Shown here piece after piece: positions 33,377-45,302 of a stretch of 64,000 nt of DNA. The position numbers and the translations under genes are program-made. The stretch's first letter is position 1. Each line of letters opens with the position of its first letter. This DNA comes from Rhytidiadelphus loreus (Eukaryota > Streptophyta > Bryopsida > Hypnales > Hylocomiaceae): contig OX344764.1 in the NCBI GenBank assembly GCA_947034895.1, positions 6,758,001-6,822,000 on the forward strand. The letters are read 5' to 3'. The notes below the pieces were generated by a model. The model was not told where the DNA came from. It worked only from the letters and a program-made list of their open reading frames with translations, and ran no database searches.

Positions 33377-33655
33377 TATTTTTTATTTTTTATTTTTTTA
33401 TTTTTTTATTTTTTTATTTTTTATTTATTTTTATTTTTATTTTTTTAAAATTTTATTTTTTAAAAAAAAATTTAAAATTTTTTAAAATTTTTTTTTATTT
33501 TTATTTTTTCTAATGTGATCTCTAACATGTCCAGTTTGATTTTATATGGTTACAATTCAAAAAGAATTGATACAACGTATCAAAATGTTGGTTTTTTGTT
33601 CAATTTAGAGCAAATTCTAGAAGCTTAGGAAATTCTAGGGTCATTTTGGGGTTAA
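32896..33655 (+). mobile_element. TTAA-type element, 0.76-kb family, copy 1
   Basis: Starts TTAACCCTTGACTGACCC and ends GGGTCATTTTGGGGTTAA; the subterminal GACCC and GGGTC also pair. It sits inside a minisatellite, with one TTAA on each side where the array has one site. The interior shares TGATTTTGAAAATGAATG, ATTCAAGATTTTGTGCATG-like and GTAGAGTAGATTTTGAGA-like sequence with 53758 onward. A (TA)39 run and a T-rich tract (33369-33515) have expanded inside. There is no coding capacity. Confidence 0.85.
33291..33368. repeat. (TA)39 microsatellite
   Basis: Seventy-eight bases of uninterrupted AT dinucleotide, followed by T-rich TTTTTTA repeats to about 33515. The exact length in an assembly is uncertain. 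Confidence 0.95.
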
Positions 33656-34097
33656 GCCAAAAAAATGGCAAGGAGAATAAACCTTAGACTATCTTGTGCC
33701 AAAAAAATGGGAAGGAAAAAAAACCTTAAAGTACCTTGAGCCCAGAAAAATGAAAAGAGAACAAACCTTAAAGTACTTTGAGCTCAAAACAATAAGGGGA
33801 AAAAATAATAACTTCTTTAAGTAAAAAATAATGGAAAGGAGAATAAACCTTGAAACGGTACACCCAGCACAAATTAGACAAATTAAAAAATGCTATCATG
33901 TTAAAAAATATTAATGTTAACCAAAAATCAATAATGTTAACATATGTTATTAATGTGTTAACATGTTTATAACATTTGTTAACATATAAAATAATGTTTG
34001 TGTTCATATTAATGTTATTATTACATCAGTAACATTTTTCTAGAGTGCCAAATCAGACGTTCATGTACAATATCTTTGCATAACTTAATGGGTTTTT

Positions 34098-34898
34098 TTA
34101 ACTCCTAAAGCACTAATAAATTGCTTTTTTTTTTGGCAACATAGCCATTTTGGGCAACTCACTACAAATGGAATTTTTTATTTTTTTTATTTGAAATTTT
34201 CACACAACATGTGCTTGAGGAGTAGTTGTAAGGCCCAACAATTTTCATAACTTTTGACTACATGTTTAAAAAGTTATTGTACGATATGTAGTTTTGATTG
34301 CCTGGTGGACAACCTAGGCAGCTAAAAAAACTTCTTTAAGAATCACTTTTACAAAAAAAAAATTGAAATTAGTTCTCTAAATTTATATATATGTGGAAAG
34401 TTTTGAATTATTTAATTTTGATTAATGAGATGAAAGGTTTGAGGAGTTTTAGTTGTCAGTAGTTTATGGATAGTTATGAAATCTCTACTCTAAGATAAAT
34501 TTTGAAGTCCTTTATTTAACTCAATTATAAATATTTTTGAAAAAAAATAAAAACATTAGGTGTAGATTGTTTATTACAACATTATAACTATTGGGATTGG
34601 CATTTTTCAATTCCATAAATAAATTGTTAACAATTTAATATTTTGAATCATTATCTACTTCTTTCTCCTTACTATTATTTTCCTATATGTTGCATTGTAC
34701 AATTTCAAATAATCTGAAAATTTTCAAGCATGTAGCTAACTTGCTTGAAGAATGAATCCAAAGAAGCACTACCATTTTGGACATTTTTTCATACAAATGT
34801 GACTTTGTGAAGTGCAACTGCCTAGTTTTTTGTAGGGCCCAAAAAAAGATTTTTGTCAATTCATAATGAAAACATAGTTAGAAACCTTTAGGGGTTAA
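34098..34898 (-). mobile_element. TTAA-type element, 0.8-0.93-kb family, copy 2
   Basis: Starts TTAACTCCTAAAGC and ends AACCTTTAGGGGTTAA. It is the diverged reverse complement of 18784-19709 over most of its length, so the two copies lie in opposite orientation. The shared TTAACCNCTNAAG and TTTAGGGGTTAA ends show that the borders are real. It is non-coding. Confidence 0.75.
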
Positions 34899-36415
34899 CT
34901 ACGCCCCCCTTGTGGTCTCACTACACTCTCCAATTTTTTTGAGGGACCAAGCTCTAGAGTTCAAAATCTATCAATGTATGTGATATCATGTGTAAGAAAT
35001 AAATGTTGGTCTTGTTAATTTTAAAAGGACAATGAGACTTTACCAAGATACTTTACAAAAGAGAATTTGATTTATGGATTAATAAGGTGAAAACACCCAA
35101 AATTGTCAAATTAAAAGAATTTAGTATAGTTGGAGACAATTTTTCAAAGAAACAACAATCTTTTAGTACTCACAATTGAAAATCATGAATTTTCAAAGTA
35201 GACGCTCCCTAGAATGACCACTAAAATCATCACATAGGCTTGTCATAAAACCGAAATCTAGAGAATTAACAATCAACCATTCACAATTCAATATTTAAGA
35301 ATGGGAATGATTCAATTGTATGTTTGGAGATACTTTCAATAGAAGTCTATTTGTTAGAAATGGATACACGGATGCATGTTTTTGGGTGTTTTTATTGTAA
35401 GTGCATTCTCCATTTCTACGGTAATTTTGAAAGTCGTCCATCAAACACTTTTGGGCCTTAATACCTTCCTTCTAAGGTTAAGGGATGTGCACCCATGTTC
35501 ATCACTATCCAAATGCAACATCTATATGTGGATAAAAAATGACACTAATTAAAGGTTTGGAAGACTACTTCAGTTGCAATATAGTGTTTCTTGCGTATTT
35601 GACATAGAAGGTGTATGAATTGAGGTATAGAATAGTGACAAAAGTATTTCCTCTTCCTCAATATGATCCAAAGACATATGACACTTCCAATTTAGTTCAT
35701 TATTGCACTCCTACATACGTGTCTTAGAAGCTCCAAAATGATAAGGTGTTCTATAAAAATTGTGCCTTGGTTGAGAATGATAACATTTCCCGAAAAGGGG
35801 TTGTTTTTGACAATGTAGTGTGAAAAAAAGTTTCAAAAAGGTATCAAATGTGATATGTTGGAAAGATTGTTGACAAACATGTCAAAAAAAGTGCTAGAAA
35901 GAGTGTTAAAAGAGTGTCAAAAAACAAAATACATTTATTATTATTTTGGAGGGTTATTTGGACTACTCATCCAAAATATTCTAGTTTTCCACCCCTATCT
36001 GAGCCATTAACAAGCAAGTGATGAGATTTGAACCCTTCACCTTGTGGTTATTAGTGAGAATTTTTAGTGTCTTACAAGATGTGTAAAATTGGAGGGATTT
36101 TTGGAATTTATATGAGAAGATGTGTCTATTTAGTGTTTATTGCACCTTTGATCTCAATTCCTTTTTCATTGAGGTGTACAACTCCTCAAGGATATTTCCA
36201 TGAAGGGCAAGAAGAAGCCAAATCAAACCAAGTTGTTTCATATTCTTTGGACCTTTGTGGAATTAGTTATGAATTTTCAAAGTGGATAATTTTGTCAGAA
36301 AATAAAATGTTTGGGGGGATGGATGGGAGCCAAAAATAGGATGGTGGAATACAGAATTGCGTTGGTCTATCTTAGCATGAAAAGTCCACCACTCATTACA
36401 TGTTTTACTACTTTC
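34899..36415. other. Intergenic with dispersed repeat pieces
   Basis: 35540-35760 is the partner of 23340-23560, and about 36200-36300 is a partial copy of the 27815-28085 repeat. A plus-strand frame at 36067-36339 overlaps that repeat and is not believed to be a gene. Confidence 0.4.
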
Positions 36416-37081
36416 TTAATGCCTCAAGGCCTATTGTCTCCTTAGGGGACAAAATGGATTTAGGATAGGCTCTTGTAGTCTCAATTTTCATTGTGATTTT
36501 TTGAAACTTTTTCTTAAGAGTTAAGATAGTGAAATACATTAGCTTTCAGTGAGTATAATTTTTATTTCAATTGGTGCCTAGGAGAAAAATTTATACCATC
36601 CTAAACATAATTTACACATTACTCAACAGAAAAAGAAATCCATAAAAATTTGAAATAATTAATTATTTTTTTTCTTATAGATCATATTTTTGTCTGTATG
36701 GAAATCTAGGCACCTTTATGAAATAATAACTTATAACCTTATAGTATTCATTTATTAAAAGTTATTTTTATAATTTAAAAAAAAATTATTTGAAAGGTTT
36801 AATGGTTTGCTTGCTAGAACAATCTCACCCATTGGAATTATTGTATTTCAATTTCACCTTGGAGCTATTAACAATTTAGTTTTTTGGACCTATTTCTATT
36901 TTATCTTTATTTTTAAAGAACAAAAATCAAATGTTCATTTCTTGAAATCTTTTTCCTAGACTTTCAACTCAATTCTTCAACATAATTTGAATCTTCTTAG
37001 CTTAAATTTTTTGCAATAGAGATGGCAATTTTGAGTGGTATTTGATGAAAATAAGGATTTGGGACTTTAATAAGAGGTTAA
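36416..37081 (+). mobile_element. TTAA-type element, 0.67-kb family, full copy
   Basis: Starts TTAATGCCTCAAGG and ends AATAAGAGGTTAA. The left 230 bases match 22169-21920 reversed and 11632-11820. It shares its right TTAA (37078-37081) with the adjoining 230-bp MITE, so the two insertions abut exactly. Confidence 0.75.
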
Positions 37082-37307
37082 CCTTTAAAGGATGCCACAA
37101 CTATTCTTTAGCCAATGAATGATAGAGAATCTTTCTGTGTAGGATAGAAGTGCAACTATTCATCTTTAGAATTTTGTAAGAAAAGGGGAAGTCTTGTATA
37201 GTAGTTTGACTTCCAATGAGTGTTTTTTGGATTTTTTTAAGCCAATGATTCACACAATACCAAAAGGGATAATTTTCACATGCACCAATCTATTCTTCAA
37301 GAGTTAA
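37078..37307 (+). mobile_element. TTAA-type MITE, ~230-bp family
   Basis: Starts TTAACCTTTAAAGG, ends CTTCAAGAGTTAA, same orientation as the 6146 copy. It carries GTGCAACTATTCATCTTTAG, AAAAGGGGAAGTCTTG and TTTGACTTCCAATGAGTG. Confidence 0.85.
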
Positions 37308-37535
37308 CATTTTCTTGGCAATAGGAGGTAGAAAACCCTCTAGAAGCATTTTCCACTAATGAAAAAAGAATATGCATGTTACACTTGCCTACCTCACACT
37401 ATTGGAGGTGAAAATGAAGTTGAAAGAATATGTCATCCTCTCTAAATGAATTCCAACAACTCACAAATAAATGAAAAAATGTCTTTTCTAGTCCTTGAAG
37501 CCATCTAAAGGAACAATGCAACCCTCTCATCTTCA

Positions 37536-37749
37536 TTAACCCTTAAAGGACAAGCTAGTGACTATAGAAATCATCCCTTTTAGTACTATATAAATCATTG
37601 GTTTAAGAAAATCCAAATGCACTCATTGAAATCACTACTATACAAACCTCCCATTTTCACAAAAAATCCAAGGATGAATAGTTGCACTTCTAACCTACAT
37701 AGAAGGATTCTCTATCATTCATCATCTCCGGTGGCCTTTTAAGGGTTAA
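37536..37749 (-). mobile_element. TTAA-type MITE, ~230-bp family, inverted neighbour
   Basis: Starts TTAACCCTTAAAGGAC, ends TTTTAAGGGTTAA, opposite orientation to the copy only 229 bases away. The pair could form a long hairpin if transcribed. Its right end is about 390 bp past the DUF89 stop codon. Confidence 0.85.
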
Positions 37750-38138
37750 GGGGTTGCAATGAAGATGCTCTAGCTCTACAACAGTATTATTGTCTTCATT
37801 CCACATCCAATTCCTAAGAAAAGGGAACACCAATAGAACTCATTGAATAAGTCATGAATATGCATAGAAGCGATGGGCGATTTAGGCAGCAAAGCCCAAG
37901 CCTCGTACAGTAAAGTAGACAACACCATATCTTGAACTGAAATATAACAATATTTATGAACAAAGTAAAGCAATAACATATGTAGAGAGCTAACTGAATT
38001 TGCCCTCGACAGACATCCATAAAGATGGTAGGGCAATACACTACTGTGTGGAGTGGCCAACCCGCATAACTAGGCAGGGATAATAAATGAGGAAATACAT
38101 GAGGAAATTCTGAACTTTCAAATCCACAAACGCGCTAG

Positions 38139-41100
38139 CTAGGGCACGGCTTCAGTGAACTTGATAACACAATCATAGAGCCGCCCACCGAGAAAGTCCG
38201 CAACTTCTTTATGCTTCACCTGTAGCCAAACGCAAATCAGCACAATGTTTGTTCGTGAAAGAGCAGAAACAGAGATTGAGAACTAAAGAGCAACTAATGA
38301 CTTGAAAAAAGAAACGTCCACGTACCATTCCAATGTTCAGCGAGTCACATTTGAACTGTGCATATAAATTCGTCTCGATACCACGTCCCTGGAAGGTAAT
38401 GCCTGGGGTGAGATCTTGCTCAACAAATAAATCTCATTTTCAGTAGTTCGATTGAAATTAGGACACAACCAACTTAACCCCTAAGTGATCGGCGGTCAAA
38501 AAGGTGACTTCCATATCTTTAGGAGTTGAAAAATCAATTATGAAAATGAAATAAATCATTTAAGGCGCTTCTACGGAGGTGACAAAATGGAGAAACACGA
38601 AGAAGAAATCATAAAATATGTTTCAAAATTTAAAATAATCGATTATTAGCTTCCAAAGAAAACTTTTGATTTTTAGTTTGGGTTCTAAGTTCCTTCCGCA
38701 CATCATCCTACCATGCAACTTCAGGAAGCACAATTAAATATGTTTCATAAGACTCAGGTTTAGAAACATTGCGTCTCATGTTTGAGGACTCAACAATGTG
38801 AATAAAACATCAGAATGTCACAATTGTTTACCATTCCTTCCATCACTACCAAGTCTGCATCTTCTGCAGCATATGCCAGCTCCCCTGCAATGTGAGACAA
38901 ATCAAGAACCTGCATCGACAAATTCTCACTTCAGCTGAGTACGCAAATGAACAACAAAAAAGATGATGATAAGCATGTGTCGGTAACAGATATATACTAG
39001 AACATCTGTAAGACAAACTCACCGGCAAGTCACTTCCAGAATTTAAGACCATGAGATGCTGTGCATCCACACCATATAGTAATTCCTTTCCTTCCGGTGT
39101 AACAGTCTTAACCTGCAATTGTCAAAAACTTCACTATGACTCTGTACAGTAAACAAAGTACTTGCTACATCTACCCCGTCAGTATAAGCAGAACAATACA
39201 GCAAACACGCTCCAACTAAGTCATTGGATACGACGAAGACAGTGAATGTGATTAGCAAAAATGATATGACGATAGAAGTCCTAGACTTGTTTATGATTAA
39301 AAAAATAAAGAAGTGTGCAATGAATGTGAAGGCGGATTGGTCACACTGAGGATGTCGGAGCTATTTCATAACCCTAATTCAAGAATAACTAACAACGTAC
39401 CGTCGAGATAACATGCACGAGCTCCTCATACGTAATATCATTGATGGATGGCATGTCATTAGCAGCCAGTACAACCTGCAAATAAAGTAGATTGTGAAAT
39501 AGCACTAGACCAGTGCTTCAGGGAAACGACTGTGATTGCCTGTTAGTACAAAATAGCAAAAATACTAGAATTTTCCAGCTCAAAGTGACTCTAAATGTTT
39601 ACTCATCAGCAAAGTGATTTGCTTGCGAATGGAAAACATAGGGAAGTGTAGCAAGTACAAGAAATCACTCTTTCAGCGTCAAGGTATATAATGCGGCATG
39701 TAACAAACCTTTGTACCTCGTCGAAGAAGCTCCCGGGCAAATGGTAAGACGCCTAGCACAACATCAGATCCTGCATTGTCCACAAAGATCACTGCCTGTT
39801 GAGGTACAAGAAAGCATGCGTCAGTTGAGATTTCTAGGACCACGCGCACTGAAAATAACCACAAAATGCCAACATCATGGCATACACTAATTTCACGACC
39901 AACATAGAACTTAGAAATTGCACCATAAGACAAGCTTATAATATACTCGTCACACGCGGCAAACACACAAATTTTTTAATGTGAGCACAAATCATTTACA
40001 CCCAGTCACAATTTGGACTAATAAACTACAGCTTCAGAAAGGTATCACCTGGAAAGTGAAAAATACATATCTTCTACAGCAGCAGAAAGTCAAATACTAA
40101 TCTAAGATACTGATAATACAGGTAGTCCAACGACAGACAACTCTAACCCAAATCCAAACCAACATTCTTGATAAACCTCTAGACTCGACAGTAAGAATAG
40201 CAATATACCTTTTTCCAAGACTTGCGAATCCATTTCTGTTTGAAAAGATCCAGGTCATCCAACACCCAAGGGCGAGGAAGCAGTTTCTCAAAACTGTCCT
40301 GAAAGTTTGAACCGGCAGACTCAAAGATCTCCGCTAGCTTTTCACACCCACCCAATGCCATGCAAGGCGTAAGTGTCATCCAACAACATCATACTTGCTG
40401 GTAATACAATGCCTTCTGGTATGGAGCGGGTCAAGAATGCAGATTCCTATCTCAAAAAGTATTTCTCAGAGAGAAGAAAGAAGAATCAAGTCAAAGAGTA
40501 CCTGTGCAGCTCCGAGGTCAAATATGTTCCCTGAGAACACACCCTTAATAAGATGCTCGATACGAGCTCCACTGTCCTCGAAGGCATCTGCCTGGGCAAT
40601 CACTCCAGCCAACAACGCGACGGCCTTTGCATTCTCTTCATCCTTCAAGTAACAAAGAGAGATTCAGTGGGCACGCATCAAACGAGGTCCCATGAAACAT
40701 CGAGGCATGTTACTAGGGCATGTGAACAAAAACAGTGTATGCTACCAAAAAGTACCTTGATCTTTCTGAAAATGTCATAGAATCCAACTTCCCGGAGGCA
40801 CATGTCGCGGAGTCTGGTAAGAAGCTGTCACGAAGTAGCACACGCAATAAACAATCACAAACTCACATTTAGAATAAATAGTAGTTGTCGCCATAGCTAC
40901 TGAAATATCACAAGTCAAAAAATTAAAAATATGAAGAAAATTTCCCATGTTCTGAATCCACGATAGCAAATCCACTCTCCCTAAGAAGATAAGGGCCTTG
41001 GGAAACTCCACTGTGATCAGCATTGAAAATTTTGAACTACAAACCAGACGATCGTAATGACTCACTTCCTGAGGCAAACATGGACATACTTACGATGCAG

Positions 41101-41962
41101 TCCGGAGGTCCACCATGACTCTCTGGGTCTGCCAACATGTCATCCAAGATTTCTCCATACCTGCAATGGACCGGAATAAATAATGGAGGATGCGGACTTG
41201 TTAGAAAGCACCTTTCACAGATGAGGAAGTATAACTGAAGGTGATAAACAGAAAATGACTACTTTGATGAGCAAAATTGATTCATGCAACCCCAAAATCC
41301 AAGTCGCAATAAGCAACATCCTTTATATGGTCTGATAATGCTTCTGAAGGGCGAACTCCAAGTCTCTAATTATGCTAAAGAGCAAAATACCAGCACAGAA
41401 AAAACAAAAAAGGTCGTGGGGTAAAATATGGTGAGCTGCACAAGAATCATACTGTAACGATCTTTGGAACACGAGAAGGTTTTACTAAAGCAAACCTCAG
41501 AGCAAACTTGGCAGCTTTGACAGGGGCATCTTTTACAGTCGAGTCCAGCTCCGCTTGCTTTCTGAAACAAGAAGAAAAATTAAGCATCGAGTTTGAAAAA
41601 CAGTCATTCACAACGAGAAAAAGAAAGATTCGCGACTCCTACTCAGAAGACTCGGTTCAACCATATTGACACGCTACACAGACATAAACTCAACAAGTGC
41701 AACACAGACCACAATGGTAGATTCAGTAAACAAGATAACAGACAACACTGTCGGATGCAGGATTCACCACAACATGAGAGAGAAGAGATCACCTAAAACT
41801 CGGAATCGATTTGCGAAATAACTCAATCCAGAGAATCTCAGCAGGAGTGACCTGGTGCGGTTTGTCAGAAGGAAAGCGCCAAGGAATTGTGCACGGCCGA
41901 TACACATAATCAACCCATTGCTTCAGGAGAGGGAACTGCACCAATTCAGTGGTACTCTCCAT
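38139..41962 (-). CDS. DUF89 damage-control metal phosphatase, complete, 12 exons, 371 aa
   Basis: Members of this family (Arabidopsis At2g17340 type, related to ARMT1 and the PANK4 C-terminal domain) are metal-dependent phosphatases that remove damaged or surplus phosphometabolites. Exons on the minus strand: 41962-41793, 41561-41496, 41160-41094, 40824-40756, 40642-40502, 40337-40209, 39795-39709, 39475-39401, 39112-39023, 38909-38832, 38388-38326, 38219-38139. All junctions are GT-AG and in phase. The product begins MESTTELVQFPLL and ends VIKFTEAVP. Key parts are PESHGGPPD (about 91), GNIFDLG (162-168), LPRPWVLDDLD, FVDNAGSD (metal-binding Asp220-Asn221 and Asp225), LPFARELLRRG, LAANDMPSIND, LNSGSDLP (291-298) and EGMGRGIETN. 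The length matches the plant family (about 370). The acceptor before exon 6 is the weakest; the rest are clear. Introns are short (about 100-420 bp) and free of the repeats seen elsewhere, suggesting selection to keep this gene. Confidence 0.95.
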
Positions 41963-42560
41963 GACCGCCGATCCCCTTCGTCAACGTCGCTCCTGTATGA
42001 GGGACTCACTACACAAACCTTTGTCTCTTTCCTTCCCTACTCGAACAATGCGTAGTGTACACACGAATGCGATATCACATCATTCCACCACCACCACCAC
42101 GCATGCATGCAGCCAACCCCAGTCTCGCCTCGTCTCAAAGCCTGCGAGAAGAAGCAAGCGCGGCAATAATCTCTTCAACAGCGCTTCATCGTCAATCCTC
42201 AAATCTCAAAATCAGAAATCAGAAATCAGCAAAAGCAGGTGCTCACGATGATTCCACAACCACAGCTAGCTGCTTTACTTCAGTAAAAAGTCATCACAAG
42301 ACCTAATCCCAAATCCGCACTATGTTCCAGTAATAAGTTATTAGCCATTCACTCTGTGCGGACGAGGTTGTCTACCTGCAACTGCCTGCAATCGACGACA
42401 GCCGTGGTGCCAAATTCAATTTGCAATTTCAATTTCCAAATTGAAAATTGAAGAAATCGGGAACAGACTGACCTGCTACACAAAACCCTAGCTCGCTCGA
42501 TGTTCCAAGCTCAAGCAATTCCGCATTCGACCACAATGGCACAATGGCGTCCCGTGCTGC
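41963..42560 (-). promoter_or_regulatory. Upstream region of the DUF89 gene
   Basis: Less AT-rich sequence of about 600 bp before the start codon, containing an AAACCCTAG telo-box-like motif (about 42483-42491). It is free of recognisable elements; the first TTAA element begins at 42686. The plus-strand open frames here (41949-42306) are low-complexity and not believed. Confidence 0.35.
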
Positions 42561-42685
42561 AGGGGTGTGTGAGAACATCCGCACCCTTGCCTTCATACGT
42601 TCATACGTTGACACTTGTCAAACATGGATGATAAGTGTTCCGAGCCCCTCAAATATTCGCATGGCACTCAATTCTATCATGTTAA

Positions 42686-43140
42686 TTAACCCTTTAACGC
42701 CTCAATCCTCTTTCAAATTTTGGCACATTTTTGCTTATATCTTTCTATAGAAACATCATTTACTGGATTTTCATGAAATTGGTCATTAACCCTTGAACAT
42801 CGAAGGGGTGATGCTCAAAATCATCCTTTTGTATTACCATGTGAATCATTGGTCAAAGAAACAACAAAAGCACCTGTTGGAAGTCAAAGTACTGTAGTAG
42901 ATCTTCCCTTTCCAAATCCAATTCCAAGGATGAATAGTTGCAATTTCATCCTACACTCAAAGATTTCTTGTCATTCATCGGACGTTTGGCATCTGTTTCG
43001 ACGTTCAAGGGTTAAGGAAGGTTGTCTTTTTAAGATTCAAATGTTACATTGGATGAATGAGAAGTTAGTTGGACTAAACAACGCCTCCAAGCCCTTTGTT
43101 CATTGTCCAGAATATAGATGTCAGAGTGCTTAAGGGTTAA
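42686..43140. mobile_element. Outer TTAA-type element with a nested MITE
   Basis: Left end TTAACCCTTTAACGCC at 42686, right end GTGCTTAAGGGTTAA at 43140. A complete 230-bp MITE (42786-43015) lies inside. Removing it leaves an element of about 229 bp whose interior differs from the usual family. The pairing of these two ends is inferred from their position and sequence. Confidence 0.55.
42786..43015 (-). mobile_element. TTAA-type MITE, ~230-bp family, nested copy
   Basis: Starts TTAACCCTTGAACATCG, ends GACGTTCAAGGGTTAA, a 12-base or longer terminal inverted repeat. The interior has the reverse family landmarks (CCAAGGATGAATAGTTGC, TTGGAAGTCAAAGTACTGTA). The open frame 42849-43133 runs through it by chance. 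Confidence 0.9.
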
Positions 43141-43366
43141 CCCATAAATGATGCTATTGTGAGGACATTTTCATGCCAATGAATGACAAAGAACCTCTCC
43201 ATGTGGAACAGAGGTGTAACTATTCATCCTCCAAATTTTGTGTGAAAATGAGATGTCTTCTACAATAGTTTGACTTCTAATGAGTGACTTTTTTTTTAAG
43301 CCAACAATTCACATGATTCTAAAACAATTGATTTTCATGGTGATTAACTCATCATTTAAGGGTTAA
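43137..43366 (+). mobile_element. TTAA-type MITE, ~230-bp family, abutting copy
   Basis: Starts TTAACCCATAAATGATGC, ends CATCATTTAAGGGTTAA, plus orientation. It shares its left TTAA with the right end of the outer element at 42686-43140. Confidence 0.88.
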
Positions 43367-45302
43367 TGGTCCTTCAATTTTAAGTTTAATCAACTTTATC
43401 CTATATTTCACTTGGTGATTGATCAATTGATTAGTTATGTGAGACAAGAATTTTGAAAGTTCTTCAAAAATAAATATTAACTTTTAGTATGTTCAATTCG
43501 ACCATCATGGATACAAATACTCTAAGTTAACCTTTTAGTGCCCAAGAAACTAAAATAGGAAGTTGCTAGATTCTTGACCTTGTGTTTGAAATACATACAA
43601 TTTTTTTGGTATGTGAAGTGAAGTTTAATAATTTAATTATATAGAAGTACACATCGCTTAGGATACATGTACCATGAAATTTTGTAACCATTGGACAATG
43701 CTTCTAAAAGATCACAATGTTTTTATAACATTAGAGAAAAAATGAGGCCTCTAGAAGGCTACTCGAGCAACAACAAAACTACCCTTTTATCTTCTTTTTT
43801 TGGTAAATTTTTTCCCCCCTAAAATTGCCTACCTCAAACCTGCAATTTTCAATGCTACTAGTGGCACAGGAACTTAGTTTTACATTTTATTTATAAAAAA
43901 AAATTAGTTGTAGAAAACTAAAACTAAAAAACTAAACTAAAACTAAAAACTAAACTAAACTAAATAAAAACCAAATTTCTTTTTAGTCGCCGGGGCTGAC
44001 TGCTTCAATGATATTCACCCAAGGTGACTTTCCTCTTCAGCTAGATTCTGGCTAGGGACTACTTTGAAAACAATAGCTTGTTTGGTCACTCCGGAGCAGT
44101 CCTCTGGAGGCCTCATTTTTTCTCTAATGAGAGTGATTATATCAAGCATAACAAGATAAGGTTTAGAGGACTCTAGTTTAGTAAAAAAAAGAGATGAGGG
44201 AAATGTTTCAAACTAGTGTTTACAAGTTGGTTCAACTATGTGTACACTTGATAGCTCAAAAATGGCATACTATACATGTACTCCATTGTCCTATATAATT
44301 TTCAATGATTAAATTGTGAAGTCATGCTTGTTTGAAACATACAAAGACTTGCAAAGAATTATACAACAAATAAATGACTTGCTTGTGTTTAGATCAAAAT
44401 TAAGGTATGAAAAATTGAAGATGTGCACAACCATCTAGATTAATCACTTCATACACACATTTTTGGAAAAAAAAAATATCAAAGTTGTAATTAGTTATAG
44501 ACTTCTATTATATACCTTTCTTAAATCATCTTTTGTGATAAAGCCCAATTACATGAATAAATTCTTTTTATATTCCTCATCCCAAAAATCATACAATCTA
44601 ATTTCTTTTTCATGAACATGTTTTGTTTACATTGTTGGTCAATTTTTTTTCTCACCACAACATAAATATTCAAGGCACTTGCCTCTTTACAATCATGTAT
44701 TTTGAGAGTTTTATAAATCCAAAATCATGAATAATAATGATCTACTTTTTGCATAGTTAGTAGGCATATACATAATTTAGCAAATTCGATCTTCATACTT
44801 TAGAATCCACTTCCTTCTAGACGACTTAATTTCCTAGCACCCTGAGCCCACATAATTAGTGATCACTTGAGCTCTAAAGTATAGTATAAGAACATATCTT
44901 CTAATGAAGTAAAACTTCATCACTTCCAAAATCAAGAAAATGAGGGTCACTACTTGTTAAGAGTCCTAGGAGAATTTGCCCATGAGCTCATCTCCTGTAC
45001 CCTCACCTTGAGATAAATCTAAAATATTGTTCTCTATTTTGAAGTTGCTGGTTAATTTTGTATTTCTTGACCATCCCTAGCAACTCTACAACTTTTGATT
45101 TGCAACTCTACGACTTTTGATTCCAGATCTGAATTTCAATTTTTCCAAATCTGATCATATGGGGTAAACGATAACTAAGCTCCAGTTTTTTAAACATAAA
45201 TATGAAAAATTCAGTTGCATCAATATTCATTTGTGTTACAAAATGATGATGCATGCAAATACTCAAGCAAAGCTCCCACTCCACAACCAAATCAGCCACA
45301 AG
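43367..45302. other. AT-rich intergenic stretch with a simple repeat
   Basis: A possible further TTAA left end (TTAACCTTTTAGTGCCC) is at 43527. An AAACTAA simple repeat occupies about 43905-43975. A GC-richer patch at 43985-44120 (GTCGCCGGGGCTGACTGC) may be a retroelement scrap. No gene is recognised. Confidence 0.4.

Larger units (their letters stand above)
32690..33860 (+). repeat. ~40-45-bp minisatellite split by a TTAA element
   Basis: Units of the form AAAAAAATAGGAAGGAAAAA, then TTGTAAACTACCTTGAGCC, run from about 32690 to 32895. They resume at 33656 with GCCAAAAAAATGGCAAGGAG and further ACCTTAAAGTACCTTGAGC units to about 33860. The split falls at CTACC|TTAA and TTAA|GCC, that is inside a CTACCTTGAGCC-like unit boundary. 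Confidence 0.8.

Noticed and set aside
37776..38060. 94-codon minus-strand frame downstream of DUF89
   Set aside because: It lies in the probable 3' UTR region, overlaps another frame (37814-38041) and shows no motif or splice link.
41949..42306. Two overlapping plus-strand frames rich in His, Ser and Pro
   Set aside because: They are antisense to the start of the DUF89 gene and its leader, and low in complexity.
42849..43133. 94-codon plus-strand frame
   Set aside because: It starts in a nested MITE and runs into unrelated sequence; no motif.
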